Shown here: positions 1-27,999 of the stretch, piece after piece | Numbering within the stretch: the stretch's first letter is position 1 | How the letters are laid out: every line of letters starts with the position of its first letter | DNA from: Nymphaea colorata | Taxonomy: Eukaryota > Streptophyta > Magnoliopsida > Nymphaeales > Nymphaeaceae | DNA: 64,000 nucleotides | Assembly (NCBI RefSeq): GCF_008831285.2 | Contig: NC_045151.1 | Span: 8,381,682-8,445,681, forward strand | Reading direction: 5' to 3' | Made by a program: the position numbers and the translations under genes | The notes under the pieces: model-generated | Seen by the model: the letters and a program-made list of their open reading frames with translations, nothing else | Databases searched by the model: none | Told to the model about the DNA's origin: nothing

Positions 1-637
1 TCGATAGGCTTGACATTGCACAATGTAAACTATACAAAGCGACCCAAGCAGTGAAATTCCGTAGTAGCTCTTGGGGTGGTGAGGAATTTTCTCAAGAGTG
101 AAAGATAGCTCAACAAAAAATCAAAATTTAAAAGCTAAAACCAAAAAAGACAAAAGCCAAGCAAAAAGAGATAAAAAGTACTTGTAAGGGGCAAAAGGCA
201 TGAAGGGCTAAGTTTTTCAAGCATTGAGAGCAAAAACTTTTACAATTGCAAGATTTCCTAATCAATATCAACTTCTCAACAAAGTTTCTCATGAAATTGA
301 AAAAAATCTTCTTATTTCAAGCCTTTGCCTAGCATTGTCTCCCAATAAAAGGTGCCTTGGCTTCATTTGAAAACAAATTTTCTCAAAAAAAAATCTGCAA
401 AAAAATTTGGTGTGTGAATCTATGTCACTAAGCAAAATATTCAACTTGCTTAACAGCAAAGAGGGACATTTGTTAACACCCCAAATTTTCTCAAAACAAT
501 CTGCCTAGCATTTTCTCCCAATAACAAATGGCTTCATTTGAAAACAAATTTTCTCAAAACAATATGCAAAAATTTGGCGTGTAAATCTTTGCCACTAAGC
601 AAAGTCTTCAACTTGCTTAACAACAAAGAGGGACATT
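1..637 (+). mobile_element. 3' internal end of an LTR retrotransposon
   Basis: Non-coding, A-rich DNA directly upstream of a long LTR. It ends in a purine tract (AAAGAGGGACATT) touching TGTTAACACC, which is how a polypurine tract meets the 3' LTR of a plus-strand retroelement. No pol coding is visible in these 637 bases, so the coding part lies left of the window. Ty3/gypsy membership is inferred from the PPT/LTR style and the very long LTR; the clade is not assigned. Confidence 0.5.
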
Positions 638-660
638 TGTTAACACCCCAAATTTTTTCA
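321..660 (+). repeat. Tandem duplication of about 170 bp spanning the PPT/LTR start
   Basis: Two diverged copies lie head to tail. CTTCATTTGAAAACAAATTT occurs at 361 and 532, and GGACATTTGTTAACACCCC at 464 and 631, giving an offset of 167-171 bp. The duplicated unit carries the polypurine tract and the first bases of the LTR, so the element has two potential 3' LTR starts (about 471 and 638). Confidence 0.8.
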
Positions 661-3600
661 TTCAGTTGCTCAAGGCAATTCCAAAATATATGCAAAGAAC
701 TTCACACAAATGATTGTGAAAGTTCTCGATTTCAAACTCATTGTTGAACTCAAATTCAATTCAGGTTCAAAATAATGAATTTAACTCGTAGTGCAAATCC
801 CAATATAGGATTACAAGTCCAAATCTCATTCAAGTATACAATACTGGATCCAAATTAGGGTTTGCAACCTAAATTCATTTGTAATTGTCATTTTGAATCC
901 AAATCCAATTATTAATCCAAAACTAGATTACAAATCTAAAACTGGCTCCAACTAAAGATCCAAAACATCAAGTGGGACCCATGTTTGGGCCTCACATGGC
1001 ATGTGGGGCCAAGGCTCATCCAAAGGTGGTGCCAAACCTAATAGGCTCTGTCAAACTTGAACCCACTTAAACCAGTCATGACAGATCAAACCCGTCAATC
1101 AATCTAGTCATTGACCAAAATAGCCCTTCACTAGATCCTACATAGCTTTGACTAAGCTTAGTCGAAGCAAAATCTAAATTGAACTTAACAATAACATAAT
1201 TCAATGTTTTCTAAGTGCCAAAATTATCAACTTCGTTAAATTCAGTCAAATTCAAAGCATGAATTGGACATTGACCATGGTCAAATCATCTGGTCAATTC
1301 AATTTTAGGACAAAAATGTTGTTCTCAATAAAGTTCAATTGATAAAACCCTAATTTAGCATTTTCAGTGAGTCAATTACGTATTTGAACTCATAAGTCAT
1401 ACAACTCAAAATACAATCGTACAATATCAATCAGGTTTTTGACCAAGTTAAGCCCATATTCAATCCAATTTTAGACGAAAATGTCCTTTACAATTCAATT
1501 TGATACTTTGAATTTTAAAAATTGAATCAAATCATTGAATTTATAGATAAGAAAGTCTACAATTCAATGCGATTTAAATTTAGGGTTAGTAGGTCTAAGC
1601 CTAGTAGACCCAAGTGAAACTCGAACACACCAAAGAGCGAGAGTGTTTAAACTCAAAGTCAAAGGCTTTTCTAGCCAAAATTTGAATTATAATTTGAAAC
1701 TAGGTTGAAAACCTAAAGTTTTAAATTAAAATCACAATTGGGCCTGGTCAAAGTCACGTTGGACTTGACCTAGCACAAACCCACCTAACTCATGTGTGTG
1801 GGCTAGGTGAGCCCATTTTTTAAATAAAAATAATAATACTCTTTCTTGTGAATTAGCATGGGTGATGTGGCAGCCACATCACCCAAGTAATGATGGCCAC
1901 CTTTCCAACTAAGCAACCAACCATTGCTTGGTCCATTCCACCTCACAAGGGTGGACCAGCCCAAGGATGCCACATCAAAATAGTGTCTCCCAAGGAGGGG
2001 GCTTTTCTTTTTCAAAAACTTTTTGAAAAAGAAAAAGGAGGACGGAGTGCAGCCCACCCTTGCTCCACCATTTGAGGCAAAATCTTTTCAAAAAGAAAAA
2101 GAAGAAGAAAATTCTATATAAACCTCCCCTGGAGGCCCAAAGAGGGGGGGTGGATTTTTCTTATTCTAACACTTGTGCTCTCTCCCTCTCTTTTCCCTAA
2201 TTTGCAGCCAAGAGGAAGAACAAGAAGAAGCCAAGGAGAGGAGTAGCTGCCATTGTCCAAGCTCTCTCTTTCTCTCTCTCATTCTCTCATTTCCTTGCTT
2301 CTATATTTGTTAAGCTAGGTACATCATTGGACTCTTGCTTAGGATTTCTAGTACAAGAAAAATCATTTTGTCTCTCATTTTCAGCAAGAAGACTCGCTTA
2401 TTCAAGTTTTGTTAAACTCGAATCTAAGCTTGGAATTTTGTTTAGGATTGCTTGATTTAGAGAACAAGAAAAGAGAAGTTCCAAACACCAAGGCCGACCA
2501 CAAGGTAAGGGTGATTGTAGCTTGTTCTTTATTCATTTTTGCTTCTTGCTATTTATTTTCAAGTTCAATATTTGTGGAAAGATTTCATTTTAGTTATTCA
2601 TGGATGAGAATAATGTCCAGCTAGGGTGAGATACGATCAAATGTACATTTTAATGCATTCTTCATGCATTAATCAGATTTTCTAAAAAGAAAACCGATAG
2701 ATCTATCTTCTAAAAGGACTCCAAGGCCACACCCCTTTCAAAAATAACTTGCTTAAATCCATTTTCAACTCCCCACCATAAGAAGATTCCATGATGAGAG
2801 AGTAATTTACATTTGTTGTAATATATAATTCAGTTGTCTATTTAGGACGAATGCAGCCTCATGAATGTGATCCACCTTCACATGGCAGCTAGTGTTGGCT
2901 GCTTGATGGGTGGCCATCATTTCCTTAGCCTCTACCACTGGCCATGGCCTAAGTAGCTAGTGTTGGCTGCTTGACGGGCTATGGCTGCAAGAGCTGAGCC
3001 TGAATCAGGTCTAGCAAGCATGCATGGCCCACTTTACCTACGTGGTCACATCTGGCACCGACTAGGCAGTAATGACCGCATTCATGGTAGCGGTGATCTT
3101 CGTGGTCATCAAGGATCGAGTCTCCTCATGTGTGGCCCAGTCAGCATGCCAGCTATAGTTGGCCATGGAGGGTTGGCCTCTGTCGAGGGGAAGCCCGACC
3201 AGCTATAGTTAGCCTCTTGGTTGGATTCTATCTTAGTGTCCTCATAAACCAAGGAAGGATCACAACCAACATGCCTAAGAACGGGCAACTAATGAAGGTC
3301 GGCTGGTAGATGTCCATCGTAGGGAGAGCCACATCAAGGTAGGTGTTGCATGAGCACGTGACTGCCCCATGAATGGACATTGGAATATGGGCAGCTGTAG
3401 TCTGGTGCCTCCATGCCCAAGTAATGCTCCAAATCAATGTATAAGTGCTTGAAGATTGACATGTTGCAAGTGGTCGGAGACAATTAGCTAGCTCTAAGGG
3501 CAATGACTAGATGTGGACCTCCTTACAAATGTGGTTTGGGGATGGTTTCGGCTCAAGAGGTTGAGCCGATCTTGTGTTCAAGCCGAACCTAATGTGTATA

Positions 3601-4492
3601 TTTTTTCACTTCATTAATCCTAAGAAATGTTATTTTGAGTTGAGGCCAGTTAGTTCGGGCAACATGATTGGGATACATCATGCCTTCACTACGAGTCTTG
3701 CATGCTTAGAGCATGTGTCGTATAAGAACCCATGATATCATTGTCTTTTATGTTTGCAGCATGAATCTCCTACCTTACCAACCTGGGTGTCCTAGGGAAG
3801 GCCAAGTAACTCTTATTGGAATATGTCATTTTTTAGTAGACTGCTGTACCACTACAATGTGTACAAAACTATAGGTTTTCTAACTACCACGAGGGTTGTC
3901 TCCCTACCTGAGGTTGCTCGTGGTGTGCACACATTTGTGTTTTGCACCCATATGAGTTGTAAATTGAAAATGAAAATGTGAATGAACTGATATCGGTTAA
4001 TAAAGTGTATTGTCTATGATGATTGGTTATATTCCCACATTTTGTGGAATATGGAAGGGAATGATTGATAGTCTAAGATAATGTATGTAACAATTTACGT
4101 GTAGTTGTGGTTGTGATTTCTTGCATTCTTGGTTTTCATATTTTAAACCTTACCCTAAAGGGTTAGGGATTTATCTGGTTTGTGATCATACTTGAAGACT
4201 CAACCTTGTGTTGTTTCTTTTTTTCAAGTCCAGCATACCATGGCAACATGTTAATCAGAATGAGTAGCTCATAGTATACGGGGAAGTTTTGTGCAACATC
4301 GTGCTGATGCGTCATGTCTTGCTTTTATAGTCCATTGATGTCCTTTTGGTATGAACATCATTGTTTTGTTATGGGGTTACTCATGATCATGTAAAGACGT
4401 TTTTGTATGAATAATCTTTTGTGCATAAATGAAATATTTAGCCTCATTTTTATTTTGAAATTGTATTTCTACTTGATTGTTGGGTCGTCACA
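638..4492 (+). mobile_element. Long LTR (about 3.9 kb) of the retrotransposon
   Basis: The left edge is TGTTAACACCCC right after the purine tract. The proposed right edge is GGGTCGTCACA at 4492, a partial inverted match to the start (TGTGACGACCC against TGTTAACACCC). In between there is no recognisable host gene, a TATA box near 2115, a CT-rich stretch at 2170-2300 typical of a transcript leader, and short direct repeats around 2889-2976 (GCTAGTGTTGGCTGCTTGA twice). The left edge is fairly secure; the right edge is inferred because the partner LTR and the TSD lie outside the window. Small ORFs here have no recognisable product. Confidence 0.5.
2115..2122 (+). promoter_or_regulatory. TATA box of the LTR promoter
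   Basis: TATATAAA followed by CCTCCCC lies within the LTR. A CT-rich leader begins about 40-60 bases downstream, as in a pol II promoter. Function is inferred from position only. Confidence 0.5.
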
Positions 4493-5202
4493 CCCTGATG
4501 CATTGTGTTAAAAGAAAAAAAGGTGAAAAATTGTGGCTTGACAATGTACGTGAAAGAGAAATATCACTTATCACTAAACAAGTGCTCATATTTGCTACTG
4601 GCAGATAAAATCTAGTGGAAGACTTGATTTAATAGTAAATACGTGAAGCACAGTGGAAGGCCATAGTTTAACACATTTAACATCATCAACTGTTGCGGGA
4701 TTGATGATGTTAAAGTTTGTGTAGGTGAATTTTGATCTAAGCCGCAATGAGCCATGTTGTGCGATTAGGTGCACCATATTGTTTTCTTTTGCAGCTTAAA
4801 CTGCTATATTGTACTAATCGACACACAACTGGTTTCTTGTGTCAGTGCATATAGGTATAGGATTCTATCACTAGGACATCAGGATATAATTGAGAATGTC
4901 TGCATGATATACTTTGGAAGTACTGTCACCTATTTGGTCATCACGTCCAAGTGAAAGAATGTTGGATATACATAAGTGTCTTCCCTTGGTGAGCATGATT
5001 CGAATAGCAATCAAATTAAAGAAGCAGTTGCATACGACAACTGCACATAAACATTTATCCTATCATAATGGATAGAGATACAGGCGTTAACAAATAAGAT
5101 GACAAAATTATCACTATTTAAACACAAACCTATAAATAGGTGATGGTTCTAATGATGAGGAGAATTAAAAGAAATCAATTGAGGTATCAAGAGGAGACCT
5201 TC

Positions 5203-5257
5203 TCTCTCTCTCTCTCTCTCACATACACACATACACACACACATACACACACACAAG
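5203..5257. repeat. CT then CA/ACAT microsatellite
   Basis: A run of CT repeats passes into ACAC/ACAT repeats. Simple-sequence DNA with no assigned role. Confidence 0.9.
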
Positions 5258-5293
5258 TGTATCCTCTTTTGAGATTAGGATTGTGAAATTTTA

Positions 5294-5446
5294 GGGCCGT
5301 TTGGTAATAGTAACATATTGTTATTGTCCAATAAATCTACCTTAAAAAATGGAGCAGATTCATGGAACAATGTGTCATGAATCTGCTTCATTTATTGGGT
5401 AAATTCATACGATAATAACAATGTATTGGTGCTGCCAAATAGCCCC
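5294..5446. mobile_element. MITE (153 bp) with long terminal inverted repeats
   Basis: The left end reads GGGCCGTTTGGTAATAGTAA. The reverse complement of the right end reads GGGGCTATTTGGCAGCACCA, and both then run into ATTGTTATT, so about 33 bases of each end pair. The middle also folds (CAGATTCATG against CATGAATCTG). Non-coding, hAT-like in terminal style; no clear TSD. Diverged relatives occur near 55036, 60495 and 63276. Confidence 0.75.
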
Positions 5447-6252
5447 TGAGAGTCCAACTCGTTAAGCTAACAAAGTTGTAGAATGCAACCCTCACTGGCT
5501 GCCTATAAGGTTTCTTTCTTAACTAAAAAGTATCTCTTAACCTGGTTTTTCATATTTTAGCCACCTGTTGTGCACACGACAGAACCCGATCGTTGGAGAC
5601 CGACACAAATGCAAGCATTTTCCAATCTTTCAGCCCGCCAATTCAGTGAATCACCTATCCAAGTGGGTTACTTGTGTGTTTGAACATCAAGATCTAAGGT
5701 TGGTCATCGGGTTAGCCCAATAAGGAATCGGGCTAGAGCTGGCCGACAGCTCGTGACAGTGGCCCGAGCCTGACCCAATTACCCAAAACCTGACCGGATC
5801 TGACCTGGTTTGGTTAAAATAAAAAAATATTTTTGATATAAAATAATATATAAACATGATTAATTATAAAATATATATAATATTATATATATACATATAT
5901 CAATAAAATAATGAAGAAACTAAGTTATCAGGCTGAGTTAGGTTGAGTCGGGTCAGTCCCATTCGGTCTGACAACTTATTAAACTGGCCCAACAAATTGT
6001 CAGATCGACCCGACACCCAATTTGATCCTAATTGAATTAACGGTAATGGATACCCAATCCAATCCTATGCCCAGCACACCCATGCACCAAAAAAAACTGC
6101 AAGGTCGGTGCGCTTAACCACCCTCTCTTATTCAGGGGACCCGTGTGATGGGGCAGCGCGTTATTCGCCCATACATATAACCTGTCGCATCCGTGGTAGC
6201 CGTGTTCTTCTGTGTCTGTTTCCTGGAAAAGGAGGACGTGCCCGTCGCTCCA

Positions 6253-20806
<14,554 letters not shown>

Positions 20807-21814
20807 TAAGTAAGTGATTACAGTCTATTTTACATGAAAGTCAAAAAATACTTTTGTTTACCTTTGTAATGGTGTTGCTTTTATGTTCTATACTTGTTCT
20901 GTACTGGCTCTTTCCTTGAGACATTCCCAAATAATTGTGCTTTTCAAAAGTATTGCAAGAAGCGGCAAAGCCAGAAATTTCAGTACGAGGCACCTGTGTA
21001 CTACACAGTCAAATGAAAAAAAATCTTATGAACTGAAATAACCATTTGCATAGAATAATTTTTCGATCTTTATGTAACATTTTTTCATCTGTGTCTGAAT
21101 TTAAAATATTTTAGTTATTTGGTTCATTCTTTCAAGATATGTGTTATTCATTTGCTAGACAAGCTATACCCACAAGTTCGCTTTACTTATGGGTAATTGA
21201 AGCTGAAGGATAAAATAACAGGAACTTGGCAATGAACTAGAATGAAAATATACATAGAAAATAATGTAACTGAGCAGTTGAACCGTTCAGGCCACCTTTC
21301 TTCATCTGAAGCAAATATCATGAATTGTGTTGCAACATGCTAAGTAACTCCTTTTTTATGCTATCAGAGCAACAAGCGCAAGTAATGGAAGTGCACCAAA
21401 TGTTTTTGTAAATCTTAGCAAGAAACAGCATATAACCAAGTAAATGTCAAATGCATTCTATTAAAAAAAAAAAAGAAAAAGAAAAAAATAATTATGTCAA
21501 GCTACCAAAATGAATTGCTATTATTCTTGTCTATCACTAGAGCATTGGCACACCGATGAAAATCCCTAAGATCAAAACATGTTAAGGAGGCATGTAATAC
21601 CCTAAAAAACATATAGTACCCTAAGGACAAAAAGTTTGATATTCAATAGAAAAATTTAACGGTCCTAACTTCAAAAAATAAAAAGAAAAAAAGAAAGAAT
21701 ACCTAACAATAATACAAATAATGCCCTGAAATATATAAGTCCCTAAACTCTAAGGAACAAAACTCATTATTCAACTGAGAAAAAAAATTGATGATTAATG
21801 ACTAAGGCATCTTG

Positions 21815-21864
<50 letters not shown>

Positions 21865-22752
21865 GCAAGCAATCCCCAATGGGTGTTGATGATGGTGGAC
21901 TAGAAAGCATTCTTGCATGTTCATTTATAGTCTGGTTGCTTTTAAGCAGGTGGGAAAAGTTGTAGAGTGAAAATGGGAAATGCCTCCTTGTTGAAATTGA
22001 ATACCTGAAACTATTTCATTTGAAACAAAGAAGCAAGGTGAGTGCTTGTTGTTCACCCATCATGTTTTGGAGCCGCTGATCTACGTCCAATATGAGCTGC
22101 CCTAGTACATCGCAATTCTTCTCCGTTGACTTCATTCGACTGTTCATGGTTTGACAGGTATCCTCAGATTGCTTGCGTAACGACTCAAAGCTGCTTAGGT
22201 TTCCTTTCCTGCCATGGCATGTGTGGACGATGCTTAAGGTGTTCTGATACCAGGATGATAGATGTCGCTTATCACCATCTAAACAGAACTACATAGATAA
22301 CAAGAGATTAACAAAAAAAGACGCTTATGTTTTAACCATAAACCATGGGATTCACTTCATTAATTTCACAAATGCATTTGAGTCTTGCTCTTACATATTT
22401 ATATCCCAGTACCAGCGTGGTCTTTGTAGACCCGACCCTATTTATTCCATCAGTATACCGATTTTTCACGTCCTATCCAGACCTGAGAGACTTGTACTAT
22501 CAGTCATGTTCTATTTTAAAGCAGCGGAAGACAGTCAACATTGGAGCAGACAAAGATGGGGGAATAGAAATAAGAAATTTTATCACAAATTAAATTAGGG
22601 CAGACAAATAAATGAAGAGAAAGATTACCGCAGAAATACTGGATAAAATCAAACATTATTGAGACGCAGAAAGAGGAGAAGAGATAAAAAGAAAATCAGA
22701 TTTAAAAAGAGTTACTTGATCTCCAAAGACCATTCAGTTAAGGAACAAATTT
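20807..22752. other. Spacer downstream of the hydrolase gene
   Basis: No gene recognised. It contains a GA microsatellite at 21820-21862. At 22040-22250 the minus strand has an open segment preceded by a PBS-like TGGTATCAGAAC (inverted GTTCTGATACCA near 22235), which resembles the start of a retroelement gag region but is too short and decayed to classify. Confidence 0.5.
21820..21862. repeat. (GA)n microsatellite
   Basis: About 21 GA units. No other signal. Confidence 0.95.
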
Positions 22753-23016
22753 GCTCTGATACCATGTAAGCAATCTCCAAAAATATTCACTATGGTAAAG
22801 AATTGAGAAGGAAGAGAAAGAAGATTGAAACCACGTCTCAATAGATCTGACATTTGAGTATTGGATTAATAAAAAGGGCAACACACTTTTACAGATGTAA
22901 CCTTGGACATATTTGGGTATTTACAAAATGGTATGTGTGTACTTTAATAGAAACAACAACAAGAATCAGATCCATAACCGATCCAGATCTAATAGTAATA
23001 AAATAACGTCTTAACA
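22753..23016 (-). mobile_element. LTR and primer-binding site of a minus-strand retroelement
   Basis: GCTCTGATACCA (22753-22764) is the exact inverse of the initiator-Met tRNA primer-binding site and touches TGTAAGC. A 252-bp LTR candidate runs from 22765 to CTTAACA at 23016; read on the minus strand it is TGTTAAGACG...GCTTACA and is followed directly by the PBS. No second LTR was found, so it is a 5' fragment. It abuts plus-strand copia RT sequence at 23021, suggesting insertion into an older element. Confidence 0.6.
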
Positions 23017-23020
23017 CTAC

Positions 23021-23600
23021 CACCTTGTTGATATATGCAGATGATATTGTCATTGCAAGAAATTCAGATGATCATATAAAAGGAGATGAAACTGTTGTTA
23101 AGAGATTCAAAATGAAGGATCTTGGAGATCTACAATACTTTCTTGGAGTTGAACTTGACAGGAAAACAGATGAAATGACTTTTACCAAGCAGAAATATTT
23201 AATTGATGTTCTAAGTAAGGCAAGAATTTAAGATTGTAAACCTCTAGCCACAACAAGTATTTTGCACCAAAAATTAGCGGCCCAGTATGGAGACTTGTAT
23301 GATACTGCATATTGCAGTCCTGTTGGCATGTCCAATACTTAATTTGACATCTAGATATTGTTTACACGGTTAATCAGGTTTCACAGTTCATGCACGAGCC
23401 ACAGACTGGACATATGGAGGTAGTTGGACAAATTTTGAGATATTGATGATTAGGGATCGATTGGTTTATCAATACACATTGCCACAGGAATGTAAGCATA
23501 AGTTTATTATCTACTGTGATGCAGTTTGGAAAGATGACAAGAGATCAGCCTTAGGTACTTGTGTAATTATTGGTATGAATTTAGTCTATGGAGTTGCATG
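23021..23600 (+). pseudogene. Ty1/copia reverse transcriptase/RNase H relic
   Basis: The frame begins LLIYADDIVIARNSDD (the YADD form of the YxDD catalytic motif), continues MKDLGDLQYFLGVELDR and KQKYLIDVLSKA, and stops at 23231. Beyond it the RNase H region is still readable in broken frames to about 23600 (for example DDKRSALGTCVIIG). Gag, protease, integrase and the N-terminal half of RT are absent. The upstream edge coincides with the LTR ending at 23016. Confidence 0.75.
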
Positions 23601-24257
23601 AAGTGTAGATCAATTGTTGCTGCACCACTGTCCACTAATGTCACTTGAATTCGACTTTTGTTGGCATAAGTGGGAGAAGGAATTTCCTGTATTCTCTTGT
23701 TATGACATGTCAGTGTGCCATAAACATGCCATTCAATCAAGTCTACCATAGCTGTGCCAAGCATATTAAGATTGATCAGCACATAACAAAAAATTGAGGA
23801 AAAGGAATAAGTGCCTTAATTCATCAGCATTGAAGATCCTGTTGGCCTAACCAAAACAAATATTGGATGCACTATGTAACACGGACGCCTTTATTTGGGG
23901 GAAGTACCTACGTTGACATGGGTTTACGTGAAATACTAGTACTAACTTCATGTCGGACATGGTGAGTGCGGTCAATGTACCCAAGGCAGTGCCTGTCCTT
24001 TTTTTGGACTTGGTCAAAATTGACTAAGTCCAATTTTGCTTTAGAATTGAGGCTTCTTTTTAATCCTATTGTGTATATATGTATGACCATTGTTTGCTTA
24101 TATTTTCTTTGAATTCCTAGATAATACAACTGTTGTTGTGGTCACGTATGTTGAACCTTCTATGTTAGATGAACTGAGCTTATTTCCCCATCATCATCCC
24201 ATGATTGTATTTCGTACTTTGTTTATTAGTTTTTTCATAATTTATAAGTTATGAATT

Positions 24258-24325
<68 letters not shown>

Positions 24326-27300
24326 GAAATCAGTCGGCTATCTCTATGGCCGAATGGTTATTTTTTTTACGCTAAAAACCATGACTAAGCAACTGGCCAT
24401 GGCAAATGCACCATTTGCAATGGTTTTTTGTGAGACAAACTAAAGAAAAGGAACCATCTGTCTACAGAGGTAGCCGGCTGATTTTTACATGTATATATAT
24501 TTTTGTGTGTATGTGTGTGTTTGTAGCCCCATACCTACTTGCTTTTAAAAATGCTTTGTACCTTTATCAGCACCCATACTCGTATATATGTGATATAGTT
24601 AAAGCAATGTTGTAAAAGGCGTATCGATCAGGCCAACCTATATGTGTCGTAAGCGTATCATAATTCATCAACATATCATAAATTTATTTTTTAATTCACA
24701 AAAAATCAGGAAAATTAGATAAAAATTCAGAAACCTCTTTGAAAACAAAAAGTGTTCTATATAAAAAGCTCATTACACACATAATGAAGATTCATGATTT
24801 ATCGTTCATAAGTATCGACACATTAATAAAATAGTCTAAACTTTACATCACATCAATACATATAATCTGTAGTCATTCACTGTCACATGAGAATTGAAAT
24901 AATGTTTATGATTAAAATTTGAATAACATCATGGTTATTATCAATTGATACAATAACCGTTATCTTCATCTTCATCCTCATCCTTTCAAGCTTGTGATTT
25001 CTCCCTTAAGACAATGATTTCTTGGCGATTTCTTTTTAAAATGGTAAAAACTCACCCTCCCACAACTCTTAGAAGCATTGAAAATGAAAGGGGATAAGAA
25101 CTTTTTAAAAAAAAAACCTCAAGCAGAAATGGGTATCAGACCCTTTTTTGAAAAACAGAGCTGTATTGTAAATATGATATGGGGGGGCTATATTGTAAGA
25201 TAAGATCAATACAGGTACGATACACATGCATTTTTGTGTTTCATGCCCATATCATGTAGGCTTTTCCGACCTATACAATATGTATAGTAAGATACAGCTG
25301 TGTACTGTAAAATGCAAATAACACCGAGTTAAAAGGCAAGTTCTTTGTGCTTCAAAACCATGTACAACTTGAAGGGGTGTGTATAAGAGCACTCTTGTTA
25401 CTGTAATCTTACTCTGTACTATTAAGTCGTTGTGCCTTATAGTTTCATTTTTAATAAGATTAGGGCATCCCTAGAATGTCTGTGTCGGCCGTTTTACTGC
25501 TGGGTAAATCCTTTTCTATACTGTCTTCTCTTCTTCCTCAGTGAGAACAGTTTTGGACATGAAGATCCAACGATACACTGTTGTAGTTATTTTACAACTA
25601 TCCCACTTTGCCTAGTTTGCACAATCAACCAACTGCTTCTTCTTCTTTTCTGTTAAAATGGCTTCAAGTAAAGTCACATAATGGTTTAAGTATTGCCTGG
25701 TTAAATGGTAGATTGGTAGTGAATTATGTTACTTTTCCTTCTTTCAGTCATTTGGTTTGAGCTGTCTCAGTGCCGGCATCCATCACAATATTAGTTAATT
25801 GAGATGGCTTGCTTAGCAAATGAGGGAGTGTTCCTGTTTTCACGTTTTCTTTGATTTTGAAAATCTCCAAGAGAAAAATATGTAGCTCATGTAGTGGCAT
25901 TGGTAATGAAGTGCTTCATGATATAATCCATTGCACACCTTTTCTTTATGCTCTCTCTCTCTCTTTCTCTCTTGTTTGCACCGGTGTCGGTGTCTCATCT
26001 CTGCGAACACATGCACACAAAGACAAAATTAGTTCCACCTTCCCCATAAAGGAATGTCGAAACTAGAGTTGTAAATTTTGAAAGTCAGCCAGAAAAAAAG
26101 ACCCTTTTATATTAGTTTCTCCTTTCCTCAGATTGTGTTAAAAACTTAGTAAATGTCAGAGCAAACCGGATTGCAATGAGCCCTTTAGGTTAATATCCTG
26201 GCCACTTATTTGGAGACGTGCTCAATCGTAAGCTCTTGGGGTGGCGGAATGGTTGCAGTTTCTTTATAACATACCACAAATACGCTGATGAATTCTATAT
26301 TAGGTCTTCATGAATATGTTAGTTTATTGGCCCAACATAGGCCGCTATGCTTGTACTCTGGCTCAAAGTGGATGTTTTTCGTGTTCCAGACTCCACGAAC
26401 GAGGCACTTCCGAGAGAAAGTTAGGTTGGCAACATTCTTTTGTAGTCCCATGGCGTCATGGCGAGCATATGTCCTACCCTCAAAATGTAGAACAGCTATT
26501 CTTGTACCCTCTCCCCATCCTACTCAAACGGTGATTACCCCTTGATGTGGACGATGAGAGTGAAGTGTAATTTAGCTGATGTTTGTCCTTCGATATTGTC
26601 GCGGAGGAAAAGTGCTTGGGTTCAATTATTCATCCGAGTTTTAATGTCATATAGAGAAAGTAGGCTGCAAAAATTCCTGCAGGAAACACCGGTCAAAACT
26701 ATGATAAATGACTGCTAATTTGGCACGCCTCACATTTTGTTGTCCGTGGATGATTAAATGCCATCTTTCACAAATAGACGGTTATGAGAACAAGCATAAT
26801 CCATTCATGTGCCAACATTTCCTCGAGCGGGAAAAGAAAAAGTGAGATCTACTTGTTCGTTGTGTCAAAATGAAAGCTCTCTCTCTCTCTCTCTCTCGCT
26901 CTCTAAGCTGCATTATTTTTGCAAACGAACCCGTGTTTCTGCAGTATGGCAACATAGAGACTAGCAGATGAAGTGCTTTCAAGTAGGCTAATCTGGTGGT
27001 TTTCATTCTGAAACCACAGCTTTAGATTTTGGCTAGAAGGAACAAAGGTACGCACACTCTTTAAGGAGATAGCTAAGGGTTGAGGCTCGTGCTATTCTCC
27101 CAGTGCCTATCTCTCTCAAAATAGATGTATTGCTTGCTGCCTTAAAAAACGGCCCAGGCCTACTTTGAGGACTCTCTAGATTCTAATAATTTGGCCTGTT
27201 AAAAAGCAGACTGAAGAGAGTGGATCAAAAGAAGTTTAGGGTGAAGCAGTAAGCAATCCATCTACCTTAAAGAACGACAAAGTAGCGGTGCTCTCCTTAA

Positions 27301-27999
27301 AAAACGTTGAGGCGGTAACTTGGGCAGAACAGTGACATAGATTAGGCCATTTTTAACTTCTGGATAGATAAAAGGTAAAGGTCGAGGTAAAATCAAATTA
27401 CAGAGCTACATTTGGCCCAATAAAAAGCAAATCTTCTATCGTAGATTAATCTTTTCAATAATTTTCCTCCCGTTGACAATTAAAAAGCAGTGTTCGCAAC
27501 GCACATGGCTTTCTCGTGTGGATCTTCACAACGAACACGTGAAACAACCTCCCACGTATCAGGGTTACCTTCTTGCGCTCCCTAACACCCAACTAGTTCC
27601 AGTAGGCACCTTGACAGTGCAAGAACCATAGTCCAAGATCTAGAATCCAATTATCAGTAGGTTCCGTCCCAGCCTTAGAATTACAAGAATCGTTCTTAAT
27701 CAAACTTCACCCAAGAAATTGAGATTGGCCTGGTCGAGAGCAAGAACACATGGGCTGACTGTTAAAACTGATCAAGATCACATCAAAAGTACTGCTCCAA
27801 GATTCACAATCAAGTGCACGCCATTCACATGCACATCATACCAGATTTTCCGTAATTGGAGGAGTTGGTCTAGGATCACACCTCCTCTGATTTGGCTCAC
27901 CTGCTCTGGTCAAAAGCAGTTCCTACAGCCTTCTTTCTGATTTGGTGCACCATCTCACTCACTCAATCCATGAAATTTGGCTCTCTCTGGTGGACGTAT
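23601..27999. other. Spacer without recognised genes
   Basis: AT-rich DNA with short open frames that match nothing I know. It contains a TA then GA microsatellite (24262-24319), a stretch of degenerate GTATC/GATAC words (24620-24850 and 25190-25320), a CT repeat (26878-26903), and a few TTAAAAAACG-type repeats (27140-27310). A moderately GC-rich stretch at 26290-26540 is open in two plus-strand frames but shows no family motif. Confidence 0.55.

Larger units (their letters stand above)
4493..6252. other. Spacer upstream of the hydrolase gene
   Basis: No coding region recognised. It holds a CT/CA microsatellite (5203-5257), a MITE (5294-5446), and two stretches rich in CCGA/GGGT words (5700-5820 and 5930-6030) flanking an AT-rich block (5820-5910), which look like a decayed repeat. 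The hydrolase promoter and 5' UTR should lie in the last few hundred bases; I see no decisive TATA box. Confidence 0.6.

Noticed and set aside
2981-3503. Open frames of 75-91 codons on both strands
   Set aside because: They lie inside the long LTR in its GC-richer part; no family motif and both strands are open.
26222-26280. tRNA-Leu-like start (GGGTGGCGGAATGG)
   Set aside because: No anticodon stem, T arm or acceptor partner follows; chance similarity.
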